Positions 8,149 to 16,636 of a stretch of DNA of 64,000 nt are shown piece by piece. The notes beneath the pieces were generated by a model. That model was not told the DNA's origin. It made no database searches and saw only the letters and a list, made by a program, of their open reading frames with translations. Within the stretch, counting starts at the first letter, position 1. Every line of letters starts with the position of its first letter. The position numbers were made by a program, and so were the translations under genes. Source of the stretch: Falsiroseomonas bella (GTDB lineage Bacteria; Pseudomonadota; Alphaproteobacteria; Acetobacterales; Acetobacteraceae); contig NZ_QGNA01000004.1 of the NCBI RefSeq assembly GCF_003173615.1, positions 186,001 through 250,000 of the forward strand, read 5' to 3'.

Positions 8149-9522
8149 TCAGCGATAGAGCCGCAGGCCCTCGCCCCAGCCGCGCTCGCGACCGTAGTCG
8201 GCGACGCGATTGCGGTCGTAGCGCGGCAGTGCCTCGAGCTCCTCGCGCGTCATGTTCAGGGTGACGCGGTCGTTGTTGCCGCTGCCGAGCTGCAGTCGCT
8301 CGATCGGCACCATCGCTTCCTTCTCGCCGATGCCGAGGAAGCCGCCCCACTCGACGACGGCGGCGCGCACCTGGCCGTTGCCGTCGATCAGCAGGTTCCG
8401 CACCTCGCCCGCCTCACGCCCGTTGCTGCCATACACATTCGTGCCGATCAGGCGCTGCACGCTGGTCAGCGGGACGCCGCTGGCCGGAGAGGCGGCGGTC
8501 GTCTGGGGCTGAGACCCGGACGACTGGGCCGGCGCCGGCGTGGAGGTCGCACCGGTGCGCTGCTCCGTCTGGCGCTCGGTCGTGCCGGTCCGCTGCTCGG
8601 CCTGGCGTCCGGCCGTGCCCTGCTGCTGGGTGTTGACCTGCGCCTGACCCTGGCGCTGCACGGTCACCTGGGGCTCGCCCTGGCGCTGCACGGTCACCTG
8701 GGGTTCTCCCTGGCGCTGCACCGTCACCTGCGGCTCCGCCTGGCGCACCGTGACCTGGGGCTGCGGCTGCTGGACGGTGACCTGCGGCTGCGGCTGCTGC
8801 ACCGTGATCTGCGGCGCCGGCTGCTGCACGGTCACCTGCGGCGCGGGCTGCTGCACCGCGATCTGCGGACCCGAACCGCCCGCAGCCTGCTGGCTGCCGG
8901 CCTGGCCGCTCTGGCTGCCCTGGGTTCGGGCGCCCTGGGACTGGCTGGTCTGGGTGCGCTCGGTCTGGCTCTGGCCAGCTGCGGCGGAACCGCCCATCCG
9001 CTGGGCCAGCGCGGCCAGCGCATCCGCCGCCTCGCCCAGCTGGCGCGCGGCCTGCTGCGGGTTCGGCTGCTGGCCCTGCAGCGCCTGGTTCGCCTCGGTC
9101 AGCTGCTCACGCGCCGTGCGGAATTCCTCGCGCTGCTGCAGCTCGTTCGGCACGCGACCGATCACGTTCATGCCGGCGCTGACGGCGGTGCGGGCCTGCG
9201 GGATGTTGGCGTTCTGCCCGCCCGAAAGCTGCTGCTGCGCCTGCCGGAGCGACTGCTCCGCGGTGCGCAGCTGGCCCATGACCGCCGGCTGCTGGCTGTC
9301 GGCCTGCTGGCTCGGCGCCAGCTGGCCCTGCTGCGCCTGGCCCTGCTGCGCCTGGCCCTGCTGCGCCGGCGTCTGCTGCTGCGTCTGCTGTTGCCTGGGC
9401 TGCTGGCCCTGCGGCTGCGGCTGCGCCAGCACGGGCGCGCCGACCAGCAGCGCCAGGGCCGCGACGCCGCCCACCAGCGTCTTACGCGACGCGAGGCGCG
9501 GGAAGTTTCGATCCGTGTGCAT
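8149..9522 (-). CDS. Exported glutamine-rich repeat protein with C-terminal PRC-barrel
   Basis: A 457-residue exported protein. Signal peptide about 13-34 (ALALLVGAPVLAQ), then a Gln-rich low-complexity region, an alpha-helical section around 85-180 with QLRTAEQSLRQAQQQL, and a string of PQVTVQQ-type repeats. The C-terminal 110 residues form a PRC-barrel domain (IGTNVYGSNGREAGEV, then VVEWGGFLGIGEKE). PRC-barrel proteins with signal peptides are common in alphaproteobacteria; their periplasmic role is not settled. The start at 9522 has AGGAG in the right place; the frame stays open to 9585. The repeat region may bind cell wall or metal ions, which is speculation. Confidence 0.85.
   Translation of the reverse strand: MHTDRNFPRLASRKTLVGGVAALALLVGAPVLAQPQPQGQQPRQQQTQQQTPAQQGQAQQGQAQQGQLAPSQQADSQQPAVMGQLRTAEQSLRQAQQQLSGGQNANIPQARTAVSAGMNVIGRVPNELQQREEFRTAREQLTEANQALQGQQPNPQQAARQLGEAADALAALAQRMGGSAAAGQSQTERTQTSQSQGARTQGSQSGQAGSQQAAGGSGPQIAVQQPAPQVTVQQPAPQITVQQPQPQVTVQQPQPQVTVRQAEPQVTVQRQGEPQVTVQRQGEPQVTVQRQGQAQVNTQQQGTAGRQAEQRTGTTERQTEQRTGATSTPAPAQSSGSQPQTTAASPASGVPLTSVQRLIGTNVYGSNGREAGEVRNLLIDGNGQVRAAVVEWGGFLGIGEKEAMVPIERLQLGSGNNDRVTLNMTREELEALPRYDRNRVADYGRERGWGEGLRLYR
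8638..8868 (-). repeat. In-frame PQVTVQQ repeat array inside the PRC-barrel gene
   Basis: Seven to eight copies of PQ[VI]TV[QR] separated by QQPxP or QRQGE spacers, with a period of nine to eleven residues. At DNA level the three central copies (around 8655-8730) are nearly identical, indicating recent slippage or recombination. Confidence 0.8.
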
Positions 9523-9813
9523 GATGTCCTGTCTCCTCATGGATCGTGCGCGCCTCGTCAGCCTGCGGCAGGCCACGTCCGGCACGCTCGATGCCAGTAG
9601 GTGGCGCGACGCGCCCCTGCCCGTGACTCCGTGCTGCTACCTAGGCGCGAGGCGGGAACCGATGCGGCGCCGCGGCGATTGCGGGAGGTGTCGTCACGGC
9701 CGCGATCCCTTCCGGCCGTGCCGGCGCCGATGAACCCGCGGGCGGCACAGGTGTTGGCGCTGCGCCGCCGCTTTCATCGCCACGCGGCAGCGCATTGCCG
9801 AAGGGAGGCCCTG

Positions 9814-10508
<695 letters not shown>

Positions 10509-10512
<4 letters not shown>

Positions 10513-11246
10513 CGGGCCTTCCCTTCTGCGGCGCGCCGCCGCTGCCCGGCGGCGCAACCTGGACGCTGGATCCGCTGCTGCTGGCGGTCCTCGCCGTCGC
10601 GGGCCTCGCCCTGGCGCGCGGCCTGCGCGGCGCCGACGCCATGACGCGAGGCGCGGCCGCGCTGGGCTGGGTGGTGCTCGCCGGCGCGCTGGTCTCGCCG
10701 CTGTGCAATCTCGCCGTGGCGCTGTTCGGCGCACGCGTCGCGCAGCACCTGCTCGTCACGCTGGTCGCGGCGCCGCTGCTTGCCCTGGCGTTCGCGGATC
10801 GCACGCGCGCGCCGATCCCGGCCGTTGCCGTCTTCGCCGCGCTGTTCTGGATCTGGCACCTGCCCGGCCCCTATGCAGCGAGCTTCCATCCCGACGGCAT
10901 CGCCTGGTGGTGGATGCACGGCACGCTCTCGCTCGCCGCGGTCTGGCTCTGGTCGGCGATCCTGGGCGCGCGACGCGACCGCCCGGTCGTTGCCGCGCTG
11001 GCCGGCCTGCTCACCGGGCTGCAGATGGGTGCGCTGGGCGCGCTACTCACCTTCGCGCCCCGCCCGCTCTATGCGCCGCATGCGCCGGACGTGACGCTGC
11101 CCTGGGGGCTTACGCCGCTGGAGGACCAGCAGCTCGGCGGGTTGCTCATGTGGGTGCCGGGCGGGCTGCTCTTCGCAGCGGTGATGGTGGCGACGCTCGC
11201 CGTGCTGCTCCGCGCGCCGTCCACGGCCAGACACGCGGGTCCGTGA
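10509..11246 (+). CDS. ctaG: Cytochrome c oxidase assembly protein, CtaG (caa3) family
   Basis: A polytopic membrane protein of 245 residues with about seven helices, of the caa3_CtaG type (not the CtaG/Cox11 copper chaperone). Recognisable features are LFGARVAQHLLVTLVAAPLL, WIWHLPGPY and a C-terminal DQQLGGLLMWVPGG, the typical family ending with a proline kink. It is needed for assembly of caa3 oxidase in Bacillus (known for the family). It starts with GTG overlapping the regulator stop by four bases and ends overlapping the next gene in the same way, placing it firmly in the oxidase operon. Confidence 0.92.
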
Positions 11247-11593
11247 GCGTCTCGCGGACGGTCCTTCTCGGCACGGTGCTGGCCGCCGGCGGCGCGGCCG
11301 CGCAGGACGCGTCCGGCGACGCCGCGACGGGTCGCGCGCTGGCCGCCGCGCATGGCTGCACGGCCTGTCACGTGATCCCGGGGCTGCGCGGCCTCGGCAG
11401 CCATGTGGGACCCTCGCTGGCCGGCATCGGGGGCGGCCGCTACATCGCGGGCGTCCTGCCCAACACGCCGGAGAACCTGGTGCGCTGGCTGCGCGACCCG
11501 CCCGCGGTCGCGCCCGGCACCGCCATGCCGGCCCTCGGCCTGGACGAGGCGACGGCGCGGCACATCGCCGCCTTCCTGGCGACGCTGCGATGA
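11243..11593 (+). CDS. Exported c-type cytochrome
   Basis: A class I cytochrome c of 116 residues. The signal peptide (1-21) ends in GAAAQ, the heme site is Cys39-Cys42-His43 (GCTACHV) and the sixth ligand is probably Met95 in PGTAMPAL. The GTG start overlaps the CtaG stop and the stop overlaps the CoxB ATG. It probably delivers electrons to the adjacent oxidase. CoxB downstream carries its own fused heme domain, so this operon has two heme-c modules. Confidence 0.9.
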   Translation: MSVSRTVLLGTVLAAGGAAAQDASGDAATGRALAAAHGCTACHVIPGLRGLGSHVGPSLAGIGGGRYIAGVLPNTPENLVRWLRDPPAVAPGTAMPALGLDEATARHIAAFLATLR

Positions 11594-12531
11594 ACCTGCA
11601 ATCGGTGCTGTCGCCCGCGGGGCCGTATGGCGCGCAGATCGCGCAACTCACCTGGCTGCTGTTCGGGGGCGGCGCGGTGATCTTCGGCGCCGTGCTGCTG
11701 TTCCTTCTGGTGGCGCTGCTCGCCGGCCCGCGCAGCCGCGCCACGCTCGGCTCGCGCCGCTTCGTGCTCGCCGCCGGCGTCGGCTTTCCCGTGGCGGTGC
11801 TGGGCCTGCTGCTGGTGCACATCCTGCTGGTCGGCCGCGCCGTCAGCCTGCCCGTTCCCGGCGATGCGCAGGCGCTGCGCATCGAGATGATCGGCCGGCA
11901 ATTCTGGTGGGAGGTGCGCTACCCGGAGACGGAGAGCGGCGCCGGCTTCGTCACCGCGAACGAGGTCCACATCCCCGTCGGCCGCGACGTGGTGCTGGAG
12001 GTCGCTTCCGGCGACGTCATCCACTCCGTCTGGATCCCCGCGCTGCACGGCAAGATCGACATGATCCCGGGCCGGGTGAACCGGCGCGTGATCCGCGCCG
12101 ACCGGCCGGGCGTGATGCGCGGGCAGTGCACCGAGTATTGCGGCGTGCAGCACGCGCTGATGGCCTTCTTCGTCGTCGCCCGGACGCCGCAGGAGTACGA
12201 GGATTGGCTGCAACGCCAGCGCCGGCCGGCGGCCGAGCCGGAGGACGAGTTCCTCGCCATGGGCCGCCGCGTCTTCGGCGAGGTCGGTTGCGGCGCCTGC
12301 CATGCGGTGCGCGGCACGGAATGGACGGCGCGGCTCGGGCCGGATCTCACGCATGTCGGCAGCCGCCTCTCGCTCGCCGCCGGCGCGCTCGACAACCACC
12401 GCGGCACGCTGGCGGGCTGGATCGCCGGCGCGCAGGACCTCAAGCCGGGGAACGCCATGCCCTCCTTCGCCGCCGCGCTCGACGGGCCGGAGCTGCGCGC
12501 CGTCGCCGCCTGGCTGGAGAGCCTGAAGTGA
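11590..12531 (+). CDS. ctaC: Cytochrome c oxidase subunit II with fused cytochrome c domain
   Basis: 313 residues, caa3 type. Two membrane helices (about 18-45 and 59-82) are followed by the CuA cupredoxin domain with ligands His145, Cys180, Cys184, His188 and Met191 (QCTEYCGVQHALM). A C-terminal cytochrome c domain has Cys234-Cys237-His238. No cleavable lipoprotein signal is seen. ATG 11590 overlaps the preceding stop (ATGA). It takes electrons from cytochrome c and passes them through CuA to subunit I, encoded next. Confidence 0.96.
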   Translation: MNLQSVLSPAGPYGAQIAQLTWLLFGGGAVIFGAVLLFLLVALLAGPRSRATLGSRRFVLAAGVGFPVAVLGLLLVHILLVGRAVSLPVPGDAQALRIEMIGRQFWWEVRYPETESGAGFVTANEVHIPVGRDVVLEVASGDVIHSVWIPALHGKIDMIPGRVNRRVIRADRPGVMRGQCTEYCGVQHALMAFFVVARTPQEYEDWLQRQRRPAAEPEDEFLAMGRRVFGEVGCGACHAVRGTEWTARLGPDLTHVGSRLSLAAGALDNHRGTLAGWIAGAQDLKPGNAMPSFAAALDGPELRAVAAWLESLK

Positions 12532-15089
12532 CGCCGCCCGAGAGCCTGGCCGATCCGCTCTCGCGCGATGCGCCGCTGCCCAATCCGCTGCCGCGCCCGG
12601 AGGGCGAGCTGGAGGAGCTGGAGCGCATCTGGCGCCGGCCGCGGGGCTGGCGCTTCGTCACGGTCGTCAACAACAACTGGATCGGCACGCTCTATCTTGG
12701 GACCGCCGGGCTGTTCTGCGTCTTCGCGGTGATCCTCTCGCTGCTGATGCGCGCCCAGCTGGCCGTGCCGGCCAACGACTTCCTCGCCGCGGAGCGCTAC
12801 AACCAGTTCTTCACCGTGCACGGCACGGCGATGATGTTCCTCTTCGCCGTGCCGGCGGTGGAGGCGCTCGGCGTCTATCTGCTGCCCGCGATGCTGGCGG
12901 CGCGCGACCTGCCTTTCCCGCGGCTCTCGGCCTTCGCCTTCTGGGCCTATGCGATCGGCGGCACGGCCTTCTTCGTGTCCCTGTTCTTCGGCGTGGCGCC
13001 GAATGGCGGCTGGTTCATGTATCCGCCGCTGACCAGCAAGGAGTACTCGCCGGGCATCAACGCCGATTTCTGGCTGCTCGGCATCGGCTTCATCGAGATC
13101 TCCGCCATCGCCGGCGCGATCGAGATCATCGTCGGCATCCTGCGCAACCGCGCGCCGGGCATGAGCCTGTCGAAGATGCCGCTCTTCGCCTGGGCGATGC
13201 TGGTCTTCGCGGTGATGATCGTCTTCGCCTTCCCCGCGGTGATCTGGGCGACGATCCTGCTGGAGCTCGAGCGCGCCTTCGACTGGCCCTTCTTCCTGGC
13301 CGACCGCGGCGGCGACCCGCTGCTGTGGCAGCACCTGTTCTGGTTCTTCGGCCACCCGGAGGTCTACATCATCTTCCTGCCGGCGGCGGGCGCCGTCTCC
13401 ATGATCATCCCCGCGATGGTGCAGGCGCGGATGGTCGGCTACGGGCTGGTCGCGCTGGCGCTGGTGGGCACGGGCTTCCTCAGCTTCGGGCTGTGGGTGC
13501 ACCACATGTTCGCCACCGGCATCCCGTCGCTGTCGCTCAGCTTCTTCTCCGCCGCGTCCTTCGCCGTGACGGTGCCGAGCGGCATCCAGGTCTTCGCCTG
13601 GATCGCGACCATCGCGACGGGGCGGCCGAGCCTGCAGGTGCCGATGCTGTTCATCCTCGGCTTCCTCTTCATCTTCGTGCTGGGCGGGCTGACCGGCGTG
13701 ATGGTGGCGGTGGTGCCCTTCGACTGGCAGGTGCACGACACCTACTTCATCGTCGCGCATCTGCACTACGTGCTGATCGGCGGCATGGTCTTCCCGCTGA
13801 TCGCGGGCGTCTACTACTGGGCGCCTTCCGCCAGCGGGCGGCGCATGTCGCGCAGGCTCGGCACCTGGGTGTTCTGGCTGCTCTTCGTCGGCGTCAACCT
13901 GACCTTCTTCCCGATGCACATCAGCGGGCTGATGGGCATGCCGCGGCGCGTCTGGACCTATCCGGAAGGCATGGGCCTCGACCCGTGGAACATGGCCTCC
14001 ACCATCGGCGCCGGCATCGCGGCCTGCGGCATCCTGCTGCTGATCCTGGACCTCGTGCTGCACTTCCGCATCTCCAACGACGCGGAGGGCAATCCCTACA
14101 AGGGCGGCACGCTGGAATGGCTGCCGCAGGGCAACTACGCCGCGCGCAGCATCCCGCGCATCCACAGCCGGGAGCCGCTGTGGGACAATCCCGCGCTGGA
14201 GGAGGAGGTGAAGCAGGGCCGGCACTTCCTGCCCGGCACCGTCACCGGCCTGCGCGAGACGATCGTGACCAGCCCTGTGGAGGCGCGGCCGCAATATGTC
14301 GCGATCATCCCCGGCCCCGGCTGGGGCCATGTGATCGCGGCGATCTGCACGGCGGGCTTCTTCCTCTCGCTCACGGTGCAGCTCGTCTGGCTCGCCGCCG
14401 CCTTCGGCGCCGTCGCGATCGGCGCGGTGGTGTGGTGGCTGTGGACCGGCACCGACTACGGCCCGCTGATCGAGAAGGCGGACATCGGCGGCGGCCTGCG
14501 CCTGCCGGTCTATGTCACCGGCCCGGACAGCGTGGGCTGGTGGGCGATGGTGGTGCTGATCCTGGTGGACGCCACGACCTTCGGCTGCCTGATCTTCACC
14601 CATGCCTTCCTGTGGCTGTCCCAGGCGCAGCCGGGCTGGCCGCCCGAGGGCACGACGCTGCCGGAGCTTGCCTCGCCGGCCGTTGCGGCGGCGCTGGTCG
14701 CGGGCAGCGCGGCGCTGGTCTGGCTTTCCGACCTGGCGCTGCGGCGCGGGCGCCATATCGCGATGGCGGTGCTGATGCTGGGCGCGCTGGCGCTGTTCCT
14801 CGGTGGCGTGACGCTCGATCTCGGCACCTGGTGGGATGCCGGACTGCGACCCACGGTGCACTCCTTCGCCGCGGCGGTCTACGCCAACCACTTCTGGCAG
14901 GGCTTCCACGCCGTGCTGCTGGCGATGATGGCGCTCTACGTCGCGGCGCGCGCCTTCGCGGGGCTGATCGGCCCGGTGCGCCGCGTCACCTTCGACAATG
15001 TCCGCATCTTCTGGTTCTACGCGGCGGCCCAGGCGCTGGCCGGGATGGCGCTGGTCCACCTGTTCCCGCGCCTTGCGGGATCCGGCTGA
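12528..15089 (+). CDS. ctaD: Cytochrome c oxidase fused subunit I and III
   Basis: A fused catalytic subunit of 853 residues. The N-terminal part (to about 560) is subunit I: HGTAMMFLFAVP, the active-site stretch FFGHPEVY with the Tyr-His pair, and HDTYFIVAHLHYVL with the heme ligands. From about residue 660 a subunit III-like helical domain follows (SVGWWAMVVLILVDATTFG to the end). The I-III fusion is known from caa3 and related heme-copper oxidases. The GTG start overlaps the CoxB stop by four bases; the open frame extends far upstream but that part is out of register with real coding. It reduces O2 to water and pumps protons in the inner membrane. Confidence 0.95.
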   Translation: MTPPESLADPLSRDAPLPNPLPRPEGELEELERIWRRPRGWRFVTVVNNNWIGTLYLGTAGLFCVFAVILSLLMRAQLAVPANDFLAAERYNQFFTVHGTAMMFLFAVPAVEALGVYLLPAMLAARDLPFPRLSAFAFWAYAIGGTAFFVSLFFGVAPNGGWFMYPPLTSKEYSPGINADFWLLGIGFIEISAIAGAIEIIVGILRNRAPGMSLSKMPLFAWAMLVFAVMIVFAFPAVIWATILLELERAFDWPFFLADRGGDPLLWQHLFWFFGHPEVYIIFLPAAGAVSMIIPAMVQARMVGYGLVALALVGTGFLSFGLWVHHMFATGIPSLSLSFFSAASFAVTVPSGIQVFAWIATIATGRPSLQVPMLFILGFLFIFVLGGLTGVMVAVVPFDWQVHDTYFIVAHLHYVLIGGMVFPLIAGVYYWAPSASGRRMSRRLGTWVFWLLFVGVNLTFFPMHISGLMGMPRRVWTYPEGMGLDPWNMASTIGAGIAACGILLLILDLVLHFRISNDAEGNPYKGGTLEWLPQGNYAARSIPRIHSREPLWDNPALEEEVKQGRHFLPGTVTGLRETIVTSPVEARPQYVAIIPGPGWGHVIAAICTAGFFLSLTVQLVWLAAAFGAVAIGAVVWWLWTGTDYGPLIEKADIGGGLRLPVYVTGPDSVGWWAMVVLILVDATTFGCLIFTHAFLWLSQAQPGWPPEGTTLPELASPAVAAALVAGSAALVWLSDLALRRGRHIAMAVLMLGALALFLGGVTLDLGTWWDAGLRPTVHSFAAAVYANHFWQGFHAVLLAMMALYVAARAFAGLIGPVRRVTFDNVRIFWFYAAAQALAGMALVHLFPRLAGSG

Positions 15090-15451
15090 TGCGCGCACGC
15101 GGCATGCCGGCGATCATCGGCGTCGTGGCCGCGCTGCTGGTCTGGGCGGTGCATTTCCTTGCCATCTACGGCGCCCAGGCCACCGCCTGCATCCGTGCCG
15201 CGCCCGATGCGGAACTGTTCGGCCAGCCGCTGGTGCCGGCGCTCGTGCTGGGGCTGACGGCCGTGGCGCTGCTCGCCGTCGCGGCGATCGGCCTGCTCGC
15301 CTGGCGTCGGCTTCCCTCCGGCATGGCGGGCCAGGAAGGCGAGGACCAGCCGTGCTTCCTGGCCTGGCTGACCCTCGCCACCGCGCTGTTCGCCGCGCTG
15401 GCGATCCTGTGGGAGGCATTGCCGGTGCTGATCCTGCCGCCCTGCGGCTGA
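15089..15451 (+). CDS. Small membrane protein of the oxidase operon
   Basis: A 120-residue protein with three predicted helices (about 5-30, 48-70 and 88-112) and the motif WAVHFLAIYGAQATACI. The ATG overlaps the oxidase stop by one base (TGATG). I do not recognise a named family; similar short proteins occur at the ends of caa3 operons, so an accessory or assembly role is possible. It ends nine bases before the antiporter gene. Confidence 0.75.
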   Translation: MRARGMPAIIGVVAALLVWAVHFLAIYGAQATACIRAAPDAELFGQPLVPALVLGLTAVALLAVAAIGLLAWRRLPSGMAGQEGEDQPCFLAWLTLATALFAALAILWEALPVLILPPCG

Positions 15452-15460
15452 GGGGGCGCG

Positions 15461-16522
15461 ATGTTCAGCTTCGAATCCTGGTCGCTCTGGCTGCTCGCCG
15501 CCGTCTTCGCCGGCGCCGCCGCGGTGGTGTGGATCGCCGGCTCGCGGCTTGCCGGCTATGTGGACCGCATCAGCGACCGCACGGGCATGGGCAAGGGCTT
15601 CGCCGGGCTGGTGCTGCTGGGCGGCATCACCTCGCTGCCGGAAGTCGCGGTCTCCACCACCTCCGCGTTGACGGGGGAGGAGGTGCTGGCGGTGAACAAC
15701 CTGCTCGGCAGCGTCGCCGCACAGGTTGCGCTGCTCGCGCTGGCCGATGCGGTGATCGGGCGGGAGGCGCTGACCTCGGTCGTCGTGCAGCCGGTGGTGC
15801 TGCTGCAGGCGGCGCTGAACGTGATCCTGCTGGCGCTGGTCGCCGCCGCGATCACCACGGGCGACATCGCGATCGGCCCCTTCGGCGTCTGGAGCCTGGT
15901 GCTGCTGCTGGGCTACCTCGCTTCGATCTGGGCGTTGTCGGGCAGTGAGGGCCGCATCGCCTGGATGGTGCCGCCGGAGAAGGGCGGCGCGCCACCGGCC
16001 AAGCCGGCGCCGGCCGATGACGGGAAGGACGAGGGCTCGATGCGCGGGCTGGTGCTGCGCACCGTCGGGGCCGCCGCCGCGATCCTCGTGGCCGGCTACC
16101 TGCTGAGCCAGACCGGCGCGGCGGCGGCGGAGAAGACCGGGCTCGGCTCGGCTTTCTTCGGCGCGACCTTCGTTGCCGTCGCCACCTCGCTGCCGGAGAT
16201 CAGCACGATGGTCGGCGCGGTGCGGCTGAAGCGCTACGAGATGGCGCTGGGCGACATCTTCGGCACCAACCTGTTCAATGCGGCGCTGATCTTCGTGACG
16301 GACGCGCTATCCGGCGGCGATCCGGTGCTGGGACGCGTCGGCGCCTTCTCCGCCTTCGGGGCGCTGCTCGGCCTGGTGCTCACCGCGCTGTTCATGGCGG
16401 GCCTGGTGGAGCGGCGCGACCGCACGGTGCTGCGCATGGGCTGGGACAGCCTGGCCGCGCTCGCCTGCTACGCCGGCGGGATCGTCGTGCTCTGGCTGCT
16501 GCGCGGCCAGACCGGCGGCTGA
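15461..16522 (+). CDS. Sodium/calcium antiporter (CaCA family)
   Basis: A 353-residue cation antiporter of the inner membrane. Both alpha-repeats are visible: GGITSLPEVAVSTTSAL with NNLLGS in the first half, and TSLPEISTMVGAVR with GDIFGTNLFN in the second. A hydrophilic loop near 170-195 separates the halves. It exchanges Na+ or H+ for Ca2+. It lies nine bases after the last oxidase-operon gene on the same strand and may be co-transcribed with it, though a functional link is not obvious. Confidence 0.9.
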   Translation: MFSFESWSLWLLAAVFAGAAAVVWIAGSRLAGYVDRISDRTGMGKGFAGLVLLGGITSLPEVAVSTTSALTGEEVLAVNNLLGSVAAQVALLALADAVIGREALTSVVVQPVVLLQAALNVILLALVAAAITTGDIAIGPFGVWSLVLLLGYLASIWALSGSEGRIAWMVPPEKGGAPPAKPAPADDGKDEGSMRGLVLRTVGAAAAILVAGYLLSQTGAAAAEKTGLGSAFFGATFVAVATSLPEISTMVGAVRLKRYEMALGDIFGTNLFNAALIFVTDALSGGDPVLGRVGAFSAFGALLGLVLTALFMAGLVERRDRTVLRMGWDSLAALACYAGGIVVLWLLRGQTGG

Positions 16523-16576
16523 CACAGCTTGCTGCGCGTGAACGGCGCGGCGCGTCTTCACCATCCGGAAGGCGTT

Positions 16577-16605
16577 TCGTCATCGGTCTGTCATGCCGGC
16601 CTCAT
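16577..16605 (+). promoter_or_regulatory. Triple Pho-box-like site
   Basis: Three seven-base half-sites are spaced exactly 11 bases apart: TCGTCAT (16577), CTGTCAT (16588) and GCCTCAT (16599). The middle one is a perfect match to the PhoB half-site and the others keep TCAT. Their 3' end is 31 bases before the ATG of the secreted nucleotidase-type protein, suggesting induction under phosphate starvation. Confidence 0.55.
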
Positions 16606-16636
16606 ATCCCACCGCGCGACAACGCCTGGGAGATGC

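Noticed and set aside
8638-8868. CRISPR-like regular repeats
   Set aside because: Units are in frame, of nine to eleven codons, without unique spacers, and code for PQVTVQQ repeats of an exported protein.
9655-9680. GGAAC followed after 16 bases by CGATT as a general-stress (EcfG) promoter
   Set aside because: The -10 part does not match CGTT and the position is over 130 bases from the next start; too weak.
11919-15098. A 1059-codon open frame on the minus strand opposite the oxidase genes
   Set aside because: It is rich in Arg, His and Gln without any domain and lies exactly opposite ctaC/ctaD, which have complete catalytic motifs.
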